A DNA stretch of 12,802 nt from Coprothermobacter sp. (lineage in GTDB: Bacteria; Coprothermobacterota; Coprothermobacteria; Coprothermobacterales; Coprothermobacteraceae): the NCBI GenBank assembly GCA_003476705.1, contig DMVM01000086.1, forward strand, positions 4,559 through 17,360. Reading direction: 5' to 3'. This document shows, piece by piece, positions 1 to 7,022 of the stretch (position 1 is its first letter; each line of letters begins with the position of its first letter). Made by a program: the position numbers and the translations under genes. The notes beneath the pieces are model-generated. The model saw nothing but the letters and a program-made list of their open reading frames with translations. It made no database searches and was not told the origin of the DNA.

Positions 1-906
1 TACTACCAGCACAGGGTTTTAGCTTGGGTAGACGGTAAAATGGTACCGCTACCATTTAACTTCAATTCCATGGACATGGTGTTTCCAGCTGAACTTGCCT
101 CCAAATTGAAAGAAAAGCTGTTAAATGCTTACGGCTTAAATACAAAGGTGCATGTGACAAAGCTTATCCAGAGTGATGATGAAGATTTACAGTTTTTGGG
201 TGAGTACGTTTATGACAAGGTGTTTATTCACTACACGCTGAAGCAGTGGGGCAGAAGGCCTGAAGAGATGGAACCTGAAGCCACCATTAATGTGCCGGTA
301 CTGGTAGGAAAGGATGACCGCTACTACACAGCACGGTTTCAAGGTGTGCCAAAGCAGGGTTATACTCAGATGGTTCAGCGGATGCTCTCACACAAGAATA
401 TAAAGCTCTTGCTGAACACGGACTTTTTGGAACTTGCAGAGGTCAAGGCAGATGGCATTTACATAATGGGGAAGAAATACAACGGCACCGTAATTTACAC
501 AGGCTCCCTTGATGAGCTGTTCAGCTATAAGTTTGGACGACTTCCTTTTAGAAGCTTGGATTTCCAGTTTGAAACCCATGATGTGGAATATTACCAAGGA
601 GCTGCCACGGTGCACTACCCCAACAACTACGATTTCACACGCATCATTGAATTCAAGCACATTCACCCTGTGGACGTAAAACGCACTACCATTTGTTTTG
701 AATACCCAAAGGAATACACAACCGAGAACGATGAGCGTTATTACCCAGTGCTGACCAAAGAAAGTAAAGCGACTTGGCTTAAGTATGCTGATTTAGCCAG
801 AGAATACCATGTGGTTCCCTTGGGCAGGGTAGGGGAATTCAGGTATTACAACATGAGCGAAGCGGTTGAAAGCGCACTCCGAGCGTTCAATGACATAGCA
901 AAGTAA
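1..906 (+). CDS. glf: UDP-galactopyranose mutase, C-terminal 301 residues (5' end outside window)
   Basis: This flavoenzyme interconverts UDP-galactopyranose and UDP-galactofuranose in the cytoplasm, supplying galactofuranose for surface polysaccharide. The reading frame is open from base 1, so the first ATG seen (base 40) is internal. The N-terminal Rossmann/FAD segment, about 80 residues by comparison with the roughly 370-residue E. coli protein, lies upstream of the window. Family landmarks in order, numbered within the fragment, are VPLPFN (15-20), YTLKQWGRRPEE (78-89), DDRYY with FQGVP (105-117), YTGSLDELFSYKFG (166-179), FTRIIEFKH (212-220), YYPV (247-250) and GEFRYYNM (278-285). The substrate-binding Arg in the TRIIE motif (Arg214) is present. 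The earlier R-x-P-x-R stretch of relatives reads N-V-P-V-L here (97-101), which is unusual. The stop lies 11 bases from the convergent ndk stop. Confidence 0.93.
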   Translation, partial: YYQHRVLAWVDGKMVPLPFNFNSMDMVFPAELASKLKEKLLNAYGLNTKVHVTKLIQSDDEDLQFLGEYVYDKVFIHYTLKQWGRRPEEMEPEATINVPVLVGKDDRYYTARFQGVPKQGYTQMVQRMLSHKNIKLLLNTDFLELAEVKADGIYIMGKKYNGTVIYTGSLDELFSYKFGRLPFRSLDFQFETHDVEYYQGAATVHYPNNYDFTRIIEFKHIHPVDVKRTTICFEYPKEYTTENDERYYPVLTKESKATWLKYADLAREYHVVPLGRVGEFRYYNMSEAVESALRAFNDIAK

Positions 907-917
907 AAGGCGTTTTA

Positions 918-1340
918 TTACCATTCGAAAATTTCGTCGTCTTTGAAGAACAAGCTTATTTCCCGCTCGGCAGATTCTAAAGAATCTGAGCAGTGCACTG
1001 TGTTCATGGGCATGGGAAGACCGTAGCGTCCACGAATGCTCCCTGGGTCTGCTTGTAGTGGGTCTGTTGCACCAGCCAGCTGCCTACCCACTCTAACAGC
1101 GTCATCTCCTGACCAAACAGTTATGAAAATGGGGCCGCTGGACATGTAGTTAACCAAACGCTCGAAGAAATCCTTACCTTTGTGCTCAGCGTAAAACTCT
1201 TCCCAGAATTCTCTTGAATACCAGCCCAATTTTGCACCGACCAATTTAAGACCGCGGTCTTGGAAAAGAGTGGTTATCTCGCCGATGATGTTTCTACGCA
1301 CCGCGTCAGGTTTGTAAATAACTAATGTTTTTTCCGCCAT
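918..1340 (-). CDS. ndk: Nucleoside diphosphate kinase
   Basis: The enzyme transfers the gamma phosphate of ATP to other (d)NDPs through a phosphohistidine, balancing cytoplasmic NTP pools. At 140 residues the length is standard. Visible landmarks are the N-terminal ETTLVIYKPD-like segment (actual residues 3-12), AEHKGKDFFERLVNYMSSGP (51-70), the GATDPLQADPGSIRGRYG block (90-107) and the active-site motif NTVHCSDS with catalytic His116. Residue 117 is Cys, where the family pattern has Gly or Ala. The start is the ATG at 1340, which gives the conserved MAEKTLVI terminus. An upstream in-frame ATG (1385) would add 15 unconserved residues. There is no Shine-Dalgarno sequence; instead an extended -10 box lies 6 bases before the ATG, suggesting a leaderless mRNA. 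The gene is divergent from polX and convergent with glf. Confidence 0.96.
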   Translation of the reverse strand: MAEKTLVIYKPDAVRRNIIGEITTLFQDRGLKLVGAKLGWYSREFWEEFYAEHKGKDFFERLVNYMSSGPIFITVWSGDDAVRVGRQLAGATDPLQADPGSIRGRYGLPMPMNTVHCSDSLESAEREISLFFKDDEIFEW

Positions 1341-1355
1341 AAAAATATTATAGCA
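1341..1355 (-). promoter_or_regulatory. Extended -10 promoter of ndk, predicted leaderless start
   Basis: Read on the minus strand, TGC-TATAAT occupies 1355-1347 (TGn plus a perfect -10 hexamer). It is followed by six bases (ATTTTT) and then the ndk ATG at 1340. With normal spacing the transcript would begin at the A of the ATG. The hexamer 17 bases upstream (CAGAAT, 1375-1370) is a poor -35, as is usual for extended -10 promoters. No purine-rich ribosome-binding site is present upstream of the ATG. Confidence 0.6.
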
Positions 1356-1484
1356 TTGAGCTGTGTTACATTCTGCTGTGAGCAATGATGAGTGTTAACA
1401 TTAACTCATAAGCATGGAAATGCACAATTTTCTTAATGTAGCTGCGACTAGAAAGCGCAGAAATAATAGGAGGTCACTAGGGGC

Positions 1485-3200
1485 ATGACTAACCAAGAAG
1501 TAGCTAATTTGCTTAGGCAGATTGCCAAGATACTGGAAATAAAGGGGGACAGCACCTTTAGGATAAGGGCTTATGAGGAAGCGGCTACGAGGGTGGAAAA
1601 CATTCCCGAACCCATTGAGGATATTTGGAAGCGTGGTGAGCTTACCAATGTTCCAGGTATTGGAGAAGGCATAGCTGCAAAAATTGAGGAATACCTAAAG
1701 ACGGGGGAAAGTTCTTATCTGGAGGAAATATCCAAAGACATTCCTAAGGGGCTTTTCGAGATGATGGAAGTGCCAGGCATTGGACCGCGTTTGGCTTGGC
1801 GCCTTTACACGGAAGCTGGTATTCAAAGTATTGAGGAGCTGGAAAGGGCTTTGGTGGAGCACAAACTTCAAGGGCTGCGCGGCTTTGGTGCAAAAATGGA
1901 AAAGAAGCTCTTGGATGGGATACAGATGTACAGGCAGCTGAGCGGCAGAATTCCGCTGTACCTGGCACTGCCCATTGTTCATAACGTGATTACGTATCTA
2001 AAAGGGCATGCCAAGTTTGTGGATATTGCACCCGCGGGCAGTTTAAGAAGGGGCAGAGCGGATATTGGGGACTGCGACGTGCTTGTGGCAACTGATGACC
2101 CTGTTCCTGTCATGGAGGCTTTTGTGAAGATGCCGGGTGTTGCTCAGGTGCTCGCCAAAGGTGATACCAAGGCTTCTGTTTTTACTGGCGGTTTGCAGGT
2201 GGATTTAAGAGCGGTGCCAGTGGAATCGTGGGGCGCAGCTTTGCAGTACTTCACGGGCTCTAAGGCGCACAACATAAAACTGCGGGAGCTTGCCATTAAG
2301 AAAGGTTACAAACTCAACGAATATGGGCTCTTTAAGATGGACACCGATGAAAAGGTAGCAGGGCGCACTGAGGAAGAAATTTACAATGCCCTGGGTCTGC
2401 CTTGGATTCCACCTACCATGAGGGAAGATAGAGGAGAAATTGAACTTGCCATGACGGGTAAACTGCCACGTTTGGTGGAGATGAAGGATATAAAAGGCGA
2501 TTTACACGTGCACAGTACTTTTTCCGATGGTACCGACACGGTGGAAACCATGGCAAGAAAGGCAAAGGAAATGGGTTACGAATGGCTGGTCATTAGTGAC
2601 CACGCCACTGGCTTAGGGGTTGTTGGCGGCTTAAAACCCGAAGACTTACCCGATTACATTGCAGCCATTAAAGAGGCAGAAAAAAGCGTAGGCATAAGAA
2701 TCTTTGTGGGCTTAGAAGGGAACATAAAGGCAGATGGTACTTTCCTCTTCACAGATGACAGGGTGGAGGTACTCATTGCTGCCATACATACGGCTCTAAA
2801 TCAGGAGAAAGAAAAAATACTGGATCGCTATGAGAAAACCTTTAAGGAGGCTAAACCGCACATTGTGGCGCATCCCACAGGCAGAATACTTGGCAGACGT
2901 GGTGGTTTAAATGTGACTTCCTCTGAGGTACTGCAGCTTTGCAGTAAATATGATGTGGTGCCTGAACTCAACTGCACGCCCATGCGCTTGGACATCGATG
3001 ATGTGGGTGTACTCACTGCGGTAACCCAGTACCACATGCCTGTTGCTCTGGGCACTGACGCTCACGACGCAGAGGAACTAGTTAACATGGAACTTGGGGT
3101 GATTCAGGCTCAGCGTGGCTGGGCAGATGCTGATCACGTAATAAACACATGGAGTGCTAAAAAGGTGGAGGAGTGGCTGCGTAGTGGACATAAGCAATGA
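1485..3200 (+). CDS. polX: DNA polymerase X family protein with C-terminal PHP domain
   Basis: This is a bacterial/archaeal PolX, a gap-filling repair polymerase with a PHP metal-dependent nuclease domain. The 571-residue length is typical. Helix-hairpin-helix segments lie at about 53-71 (VPGIGEGIAAK), 94-110 (VPGIGPRLAW) and 128-146. The polymerase motif GSLRRGRADIGDCDVL gives catalytic Asp196 and Asp198, with Asp240 as the third carboxylate (LQVDLR). FTGSKAHNIKLRELA (256-270) and LNEYGLF (277-283) follow. The PHP domain runs from about 337 and keeps its metal ligands: His341/His343, Asp372-His373, Glu411, His435, His463 and Asp525/His527. It should therefore be a competent nuclease. AGGAGGT at 1468-1474 sits 10 bases before the ATG and fixes the start. 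gpmA follows 71 bases downstream but has its own promoter. Confidence 0.95.
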   Translation: MTNQEVANLLRQIAKILEIKGDSTFRIRAYEEAATRVENIPEPIEDIWKRGELTNVPGIGEGIAAKIEEYLKTGESSYLEEISKDIPKGLFEMMEVPGIGPRLAWRLYTEAGIQSIEELERALVEHKLQGLRGFGAKMEKKLLDGIQMYRQLSGRIPLYLALPIVHNVITYLKGHAKFVDIAPAGSLRRGRADIGDCDVLVATDDPVPVMEAFVKMPGVAQVLAKGDTKASVFTGGLQVDLRAVPVESWGAALQYFTGSKAHNIKLRELAIKKGYKLNEYGLFKMDTDEKVAGRTEEEIYNALGLPWIPPTMREDRGEIELAMTGKLPRLVEMKDIKGDLHVHSTFSDGTDTVETMARKAKEMGYEWLVISDHATGLGVVGGLKPEDLPDYIAAIKEAEKSVGIRIFVGLEGNIKADGTFLFTDDRVEVLIAAIHTALNQEKEKILDRYEKTFKEAKPHIVAHPTGRILGRRGGLNVTSSEVLQLCSKYDVVPELNCTPMRLDIDDVGVLTAVTQYHMPVALGTDAHDAEELVNMELGVIQAQRGWADADHVINTWSAKKVEEWLRSGHKQ

Positions 3201-3239
3201 ACTGTTTCACAATTATTTAAATAGCATTAACTTTTTGGG

Positions 3240-3264
3240 TGCTATAAATAAGTTTAGAGGTGAG
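3240..3264 (+). promoter_or_regulatory. Extended -10 promoter and ribosome-binding site of gpmA
   Basis: TGC-TATAAA at 3240-3248 is an extended -10 element, with predicted transcription start near 3255. AGAGGTGA at 3256-3263 is the ribosome-binding site; AGGTGA ends 8 bases before the ATG at 3272. It rules out the GTG at 3260 as the start, because that codon lies inside the site. The untranslated leader would be about 17 bases. No good -35 hexamer is visible. Confidence 0.5.
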
Positions 3265-3271
3265 ATTTGGC

Positions 3272-4018
3272 ATGTATAAAGTTGTCATGATAAGGCACGG
3301 GGAAAGCGAATGGAATAAGCTGAATTTGTTCACTGGTTGGACTGATGTGGACCTTTCCGATAGAGGTGTGGAAGAAGCCATTTGGGCTGGTAAGAAACTG
3401 AAAGAAGAAGGTTACACCTTTGATGTTGCATTTACTTCCGTACTGAAGCGTGCCATTAAAACGTTGAATTTGGTGCTTGAAGAGATGAATCTGGATTGGA
3501 TCCCTGTGTACAAGCATTGGAGACTGAATGAGCGCCATTATGGGGCTCTGCAGGGCTTGAATAAAGCCGAAATGACCGAAAGATATGGTGAGCAGCAGGT
3601 ACTTCTGTGGAGGCGTTCTTATGATGTACCACCGCCACCACTGGAAAAGACAGACCCAAGGTGGCCTAGCAATGATCCACGTTATGCGCTTGTGCCTGAA
3701 GACGAACTACCACTTTGCGAGTCTTTGAAGGATACTGAAGCGCGTGTGGTCCCTTATTGGGCTGACATGATCGTACCTGCCATAAAAGAAGGTAAAAAGG
3801 TACTCATTTCCGCTCACGGTAACAGTATGCGTGCCATTGTGAAGTATTTGGATAAGATGAGCGGTGAAGAAATTGCGAAGACGAATATTCCCACGGGTAT
3901 TCCGCTGATTTACGAGCTTGATGAGTCCATGAGACCCATCAAGCACTACTACTTGGCTGATGAGGACTTCTTAAAAGCCAAGGAGCAGGAAGTAGCTAAC
4001 CAGATTTACAAGAAATAA
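3272..4018 (+). CDS. gpmA: 2,3-bisphosphoglycerate-dependent phosphoglycerate mutase
   Basis: It interconverts 3- and 2-phosphoglycerate in glycolysis and gluconeogenesis, in the cytoplasm. The protein is 248 residues, the usual size for the cofactor-dependent type. It opens with the phosphohistidine motif IRHGESEWN (catalytic His9), followed by the [14 protein letters not shown] block (19-32), the phosphate-binding Arg60 (SVLKR), [16 protein letters not shown] (85-100, general acid Glu87) and SAHGNSMRA with the second His (His182). [11 protein letters not shown] (113-123) and the long segment around 100-150 mark the dPGM form, as opposed to short phosphatase relatives. The start is chosen from the ribosome-binding site at 3256-3263. 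A strong hairpin terminator follows the stop by 40 bases. Confidence 0.96.
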   Translation: MYKVVMIRHGESEWNKLNLFTGWTDVDLSDRGVEEAIWAGKKLKEEGYTFDVAFTSVLKRAIKTLNLVLEEMNLDWIPVYKHWRLNERHYGALQGLNKAEMTERYGEQQVLLWRRSYDVPPPPLEKTDPRWPSNDPRYALVPEDELPLCESLKDTEARVVPYWADMIVPAIKEGKKVLISAHGNSMRAIVKYLDKMSGEEIAKTNIPTGIPLIYELDESMRPIKHYYLADEDFLKAKEQEVANQIYKK

Positions 4019-4058
4019 CAAATTAACCAACTCCCCCTCCCATATAAATGTGAAAAGT

Positions 4059-4098
4059 ATGGGCTTCCCAAGAAAACAGTTCCCGGGAAGCCCATTTT
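4059..4098. terminator. Bidirectional intrinsic terminator between gpmA and the peptidase-like gene
   Basis: There is a perfect 11-bp stem: ATGGGCTTCCC (4059-4069) pairs with GGGAAGCCCAT (4085-4095), with a 15-base loop. On the plus strand it runs into TTTT (4095-4098); on the minus strand it is followed by ACTTTTCA. It lies 40 bases after the gpmA stop and 21 bases beyond the stop of the convergent gene, so it can serve both. Confidence 0.85.
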
Positions 4099-4116
4099 GC
4101 TATGGGTGTGAGCGCT

Positions 4117-5616
4117 TTATTGCTTTTGATATGTTATGGTGATTACTTTTGCAGAGTCGTTCCAGGTTATGGCAGCACCCAAGGATTCCACTACAAAGCG
4201 TAGAGGAACCATGGTTCGGCTGTTCACAATGATGGGAGCCACGTCGGTGCTGCTAAGGTCAATGGGTTTTTTAACACCATTCACCATGGCGTAGTTTTTG
4301 CCAATCCAAAGCTCCACAGTGGTGGCACTTTTAGTTCCTTCCATGGTTATGGTAACTTTTTGTTTTTCTTTGTCCCAAACAGTGCTTCCTCCCAGTGCTT
4401 TAACCACATGGCTTATGGGCAAAAGGGTTCTGCCACTTTTTATGATGGGGGGCATGTCCATGAAGTTCGGCACACCATTGATTAGGTACTTATCGTTCAT
4501 AACTTGAAGCTCCAAGGTAGTGGCTGTAGTTTGTTTTGTACCCTCGATGAACGGTCCGTTGAACTGCGAGAGCGCCTGGCTTTGTCCCCAAACGCCTGAG
4601 TCAGGCGGAAACCAAACTGTGTAGCGGGGCGTAGTAACCACAAAGTAGTAGTTATGGTTCCCTGCTTCTAAGGTGGTCTTGTACTGGTATGTGCCAGTGT
4701 AAGTGGTGCCTTCCACAAGCTGCATTTTATGGGGTTTGCCATCGATATAAACCATGACTGTGGGGCTGACCTTTTCTGGTACCACCAAAGGTAGCTGATA
4801 TGTGTACAAGGTGGAAGGTCCAGTAGCGCTGCCCCTTAAGGGCTTTACGTAGCTATTGGCTGCGCTTATTCCAGGCGAGTAGGGCACTCTTGCTGTAAAA
4901 CCGTTAGCTGGCGCTGTAAGAATGAGCCCGCGATACATTTGAGAAATCATGAGCTCCTCGTAGGTATAGGCTTTACGGCCATTCCATGGATCGTTTACCA
5001 AATACTTGAACTGTTCGCCAGTATTATCGTAGCCGTAGATGACCACGTAATGCCCCCCTATGATTTCGGTGTTTGCCATGAGGGGCCTACCAGCGGCTAT
5101 CTCCTGCATTACAAGTTTTTTGGCATAGCTCTCTGAAGGCTGCTTTATAAACTGCGCGGAAATATCATGAGCATTCAAAAACGGTATGATGTCAGCTATG
5201 GTTTTGTCGGTGCCGTTACGCCAAATGAAGCCCCAAGCTCCCCAGCCCTGCAGGCCTGGCCTGTGTTCTTGATTAGCAAAGTACTTCCACATTACGTCAT
5301 GGTAGGGCGATTTGTAGCGGTACGCTCGGGTCATGTACCAACCGTAGTCTGTGGGATTCCCGTCTGCTCCTGTTATGGTAAACGGTGCAATTCTTCCATA
5401 ATAGGCAAATATCATGGCAGCAGAGGTTATGCCGCATGCTCGAGAAGGGCTAAACCCAATTGGTATGTTGTAGTGCTGACTCATGTAAGGAACATTTAGC
5501 TGCGCTTTAGCTGGCAAGGTAGCTGAAGCCGTACTTTGCAGCGGCACTATGCTGGAGACAAGTAATGAAATCAGCAACCAGCATACAGCTACTTTGAAAA
5601 CTTTGCCTTGCTTCAT
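4117..5616 (-). CDS. Exported C39-like cysteine peptidase domain protein with copper-amine-oxidase-like C-terminal repeats
   Basis: This 499-residue secreted protein has a signal peptide: MKQGKVFK, a hydrophobic stretch at about 9-25, and probable cleavage after ASA (residue 32). Residues about 40-235 match the Peptidase_C39_2 (papain-like) fold: oxyanion Gln47 (PYMSQ), catalytic Cys61 (SRACGITSAAM), His189 (GGHYVVIYGY) and Asp209 (VNDPW). All catalytic positions are present, so it may be active. Residues about 284-330 resemble a surface beta-sandwich motif (VYIDGKPHKM through GNHNYYF). The end (about 366-497) is a copper-amine-oxidase N-terminal-like domain with two half-repeats, GRTLLPISHVVKALGG and SRTMVPLRFVVESLGA, usually a cell-wall or surface module. 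The ATG overlaps the gltX stop by one base, so it is probably translationally coupled. Substrate and role are unknown; a degradative peptidase, peptidoglycan-linked protein or adhesin are all possible. Confidence 0.88.
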   Translation of the reverse strand: MKQGKVFKVAVCWLLISLLVSSIVPLQSTASATLPAKAQLNVPYMSQHYNIPIGFSPSRACGITSAAMIFAYYGRIAPFTITGADGNPTDYGWYMTRAYRYKSPYHDVMWKYFANQEHRPGLQGWGAWGFIWRNGTDKTIADIIPFLNAHDISAQFIKQPSESYAKKLVMQEIAAGRPLMANTEIIGGHYVVIYGYDNTGEQFKYLVNDPWNGRKAYTYEELMISQMYRGLILTAPANGFTARVPYSPGISAANSYVKPLRGSATGPSTLYTYQLPLVVPEKVSPTVMVYIDGKPHKMQLVEGTTYTGTYQYKTTLEAGNHNYYFVVTTPRYTVWFPPDSGVWGQSQALSQFNGPFIEGTKQTTATTLELQVMNDKYLINGVPNFMDMPPIIKSGRTLLPISHVVKALGGSTVWDKEKQKVTITMEGTKSATTVELWIGKNYAMVNGVKKPIDLSSTDVAPIIVNSRTMVPLRFVVESLGAAITWNDSAKVITITYQKQ

Positions 5617-7022
5617 TAGCTCTTCTTTAACCTCCTTAGAACCATGTCTTTGGGCATGGCTTCCATGAGGTGGAATAGGGAAGGTCCCACCGATTTACCA
5701 CTGATCACCGCTCTGATAAATGGGAAGTATTCGCGTGGTTTTATGCCTTTGTCCTGGGCATACTGCCTCAGCACGGCTTCAATGTGATCTGCATCCCACG
5801 CCGTAGCGTCAAGCTGCTCAGCCAAACCTTCCAGTGGCAAATCCTTTGTCAAAAGCTCCTGTGCTTTTTCATCCACCGTGAAATCGTCAGTGAAGATGTA
5901 GTCAGCCAGTTCAACAAAGTCTTTCAAGGTATGCATGCGTTCTACCAAGAGGGGAATCAGCCTTAGGTGGTAAGGTTCAATCTGGAATCCTTTCGCTTCC
6001 GCAAAGGGCCTTATGCGCTCCACAAGTTCTTCTGGAGGAAGCATCTTCATGTGTTCGCGGTTAATGTAGTAGAGCTTATCGGGGTCAAACACCGCTGGGT
6101 GCAAGCCAATCTTTTTGGGGTCGAAAAGCTCAATGAGTTCTTGTTTAGTGTAGACTTCTCTGTCTGGGTCGTAGGACGCACCCAACAAAGCGAGGAAGTT
6201 AAACAGTGCTTCAGGTAGGAACCCTTCATCGCGGTATGCCTCCACGCCCACGGCACCGTGCCTCTTGGAAAGTTTGGTTTTGTCCTTCCCTAAGATCATG
6301 GGCACATGTCCAAACTCGGGTGTCTCCCAGTCCAATGCTTCATAAATAAGGATTTGCTTAGGGGTGTTGGGTATGTGATCTTCACCCCTTAGCACATGAG
6401 TAACACCCATGGTGTGGTCGTCTATGACCACGGCGAAGTTATAAGTAGGTGTGCCATCGCTCCTCACCAAGATGAAATCATCCAGTTCACTACTGTTAAT
6501 CTCAATGTGGCCTTTGACCATGTCGTCCCAAGCGATTATGCCTCTATCTTGCGGCACTTTCAGCCTAACAGCAAAGGGCATGCCTTTCTTGAGCCGCTCT
6601 TCAATCTCTTCTTGGGTAAGTCGGGAACAACGCCCATCATAACGTGTGGGGAGTCCTTGCTGACGCTGCTGCTCTCGCATCTGCTCTAGCTCCTCGGTGG
6701 TACAAAAGCAGCGATAAGCTTTACCTTCCTCCAAAAGTTTCTGGGTGTACTGCTGATAAATGTGCATGCGCTCAGATTGGTGGTAAGGCCCTTCGTCCCA
6801 ATCCAAGCCCAGCCATTTCATGGAAATCAGTATTTGCTCGGAGTACTCGGGCTTACTGCGCTCCGGGTCTGTGTCCTCGATGCGCAGCAAGAACGTTCCT
6901 CCAAACTTTTTTGCAAAAAGGTAGTTAAAAAGAGCTGTTCTGGCCCCTCCCACGTGCAAATAACCAGTAGGTGAAGGAGCAAATCGAGTTTTTATGTGTG
7001 TGGCGTTATTGTTAACACTCAT
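5616..7022 (-). CDS. gltX: Glutamyl-tRNA synthetase
   Basis: This class I synthetase charges tRNA-Glu, and possibly tRNA-Gln if the organism uses the transamidation route. At 468 residues it is the standard bacterial length. The HIGH motif appears as HVGG at 23-26 (PSPTGYLHVGGARTALFNYL) and the KMSKS motif as KLSKR at 250-254. LLRIEDTDPERS (45-56), NFAVVIDDHTMGVTHVLRGEDH (195-216) and a C-terminal anticodon-binding helical region with ISGKSVGP (440-447) are present. The zinc-type insertion keeps Cys105, Cys107 and Cys132 (RYDGRC), but the fourth position, His in E. coli, is Arg134. The ATG overlaps the alaS TGA as ATGA. The ribosome-binding site AGGAGG (7034-7039) lies inside alaS, 11 bases upstream. 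The gene's end in turn carries the site for the peptidase-like gene. Confidence 0.97.
   Translation of the reverse strand: MSVNNNATHIKTRFAPSPTGYLHVGGARTALFNYLFAKKFGGTFLLRIEDTDPERSKPEYSEQILISMKWLGLDWDEGPYHQSERMHIYQQYTQKLLEEGKAYRCFCTTEELEQMREQQRQQGLPTRYDGRCSRLTQEEIEERLKKGMPFAVRLKVPQDRGIIAWDDMVKGHIEINSSELDDFILVRSDGTPTYNFAVVIDDHTMGVTHVLRGEDHIPNTPKQILIYEALDWETPEFGHVPMILGKDKTKLSKRHGAVGVEAYRDEGFLPEALFNFLALLGASYDPDREVYTKQELIELFDPKKIGLHPAVFDPDKLYYINREHMKMLPPEELVERIRPFAEAKGFQIEPYHLRLIPLLVERMHTLKDFVELADYIFTDDFTVDEKAQELLTKDLPLEGLAEQLDATAWDADHIEAVLRQYAQDKGIKPREYFPFIRAVISGKSVGPSLFHLMEAMPKDMVLRRLKKS
5631..5636 (-). promoter_or_regulatory. Ribosome-binding site for the peptidase-like gene, embedded in gltX
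   Basis: AGGAGG is formed by two Arg codons near the gltX C-terminus (L-R-R-L-K-K-S). Its spacing to the ATG at 5616 is 14 bases, longer than ideal, so reinitiation from the TAATG overlap may contribute. A second purine run (AAAGAAGAG) sits closer to the start. Confidence 0.5.

Noticed and set aside
905..916. Mini-hairpin AAAA-GGCG-TTTT between glf and ndk
   Set aside because: A four-pair A/T stem is not a credible terminator.
1341..1385. Upstream ATG start for ndk at 1385
   Set aside because: It would add 15 residues not found in the family, across the predicted promoter.
3210..3235. Intrinsic terminator after polX
   Set aside because: Only an AT-only palindrome (TATTTAAATA, 3214-3223) followed by a short T-run is seen, which is too weak to call.
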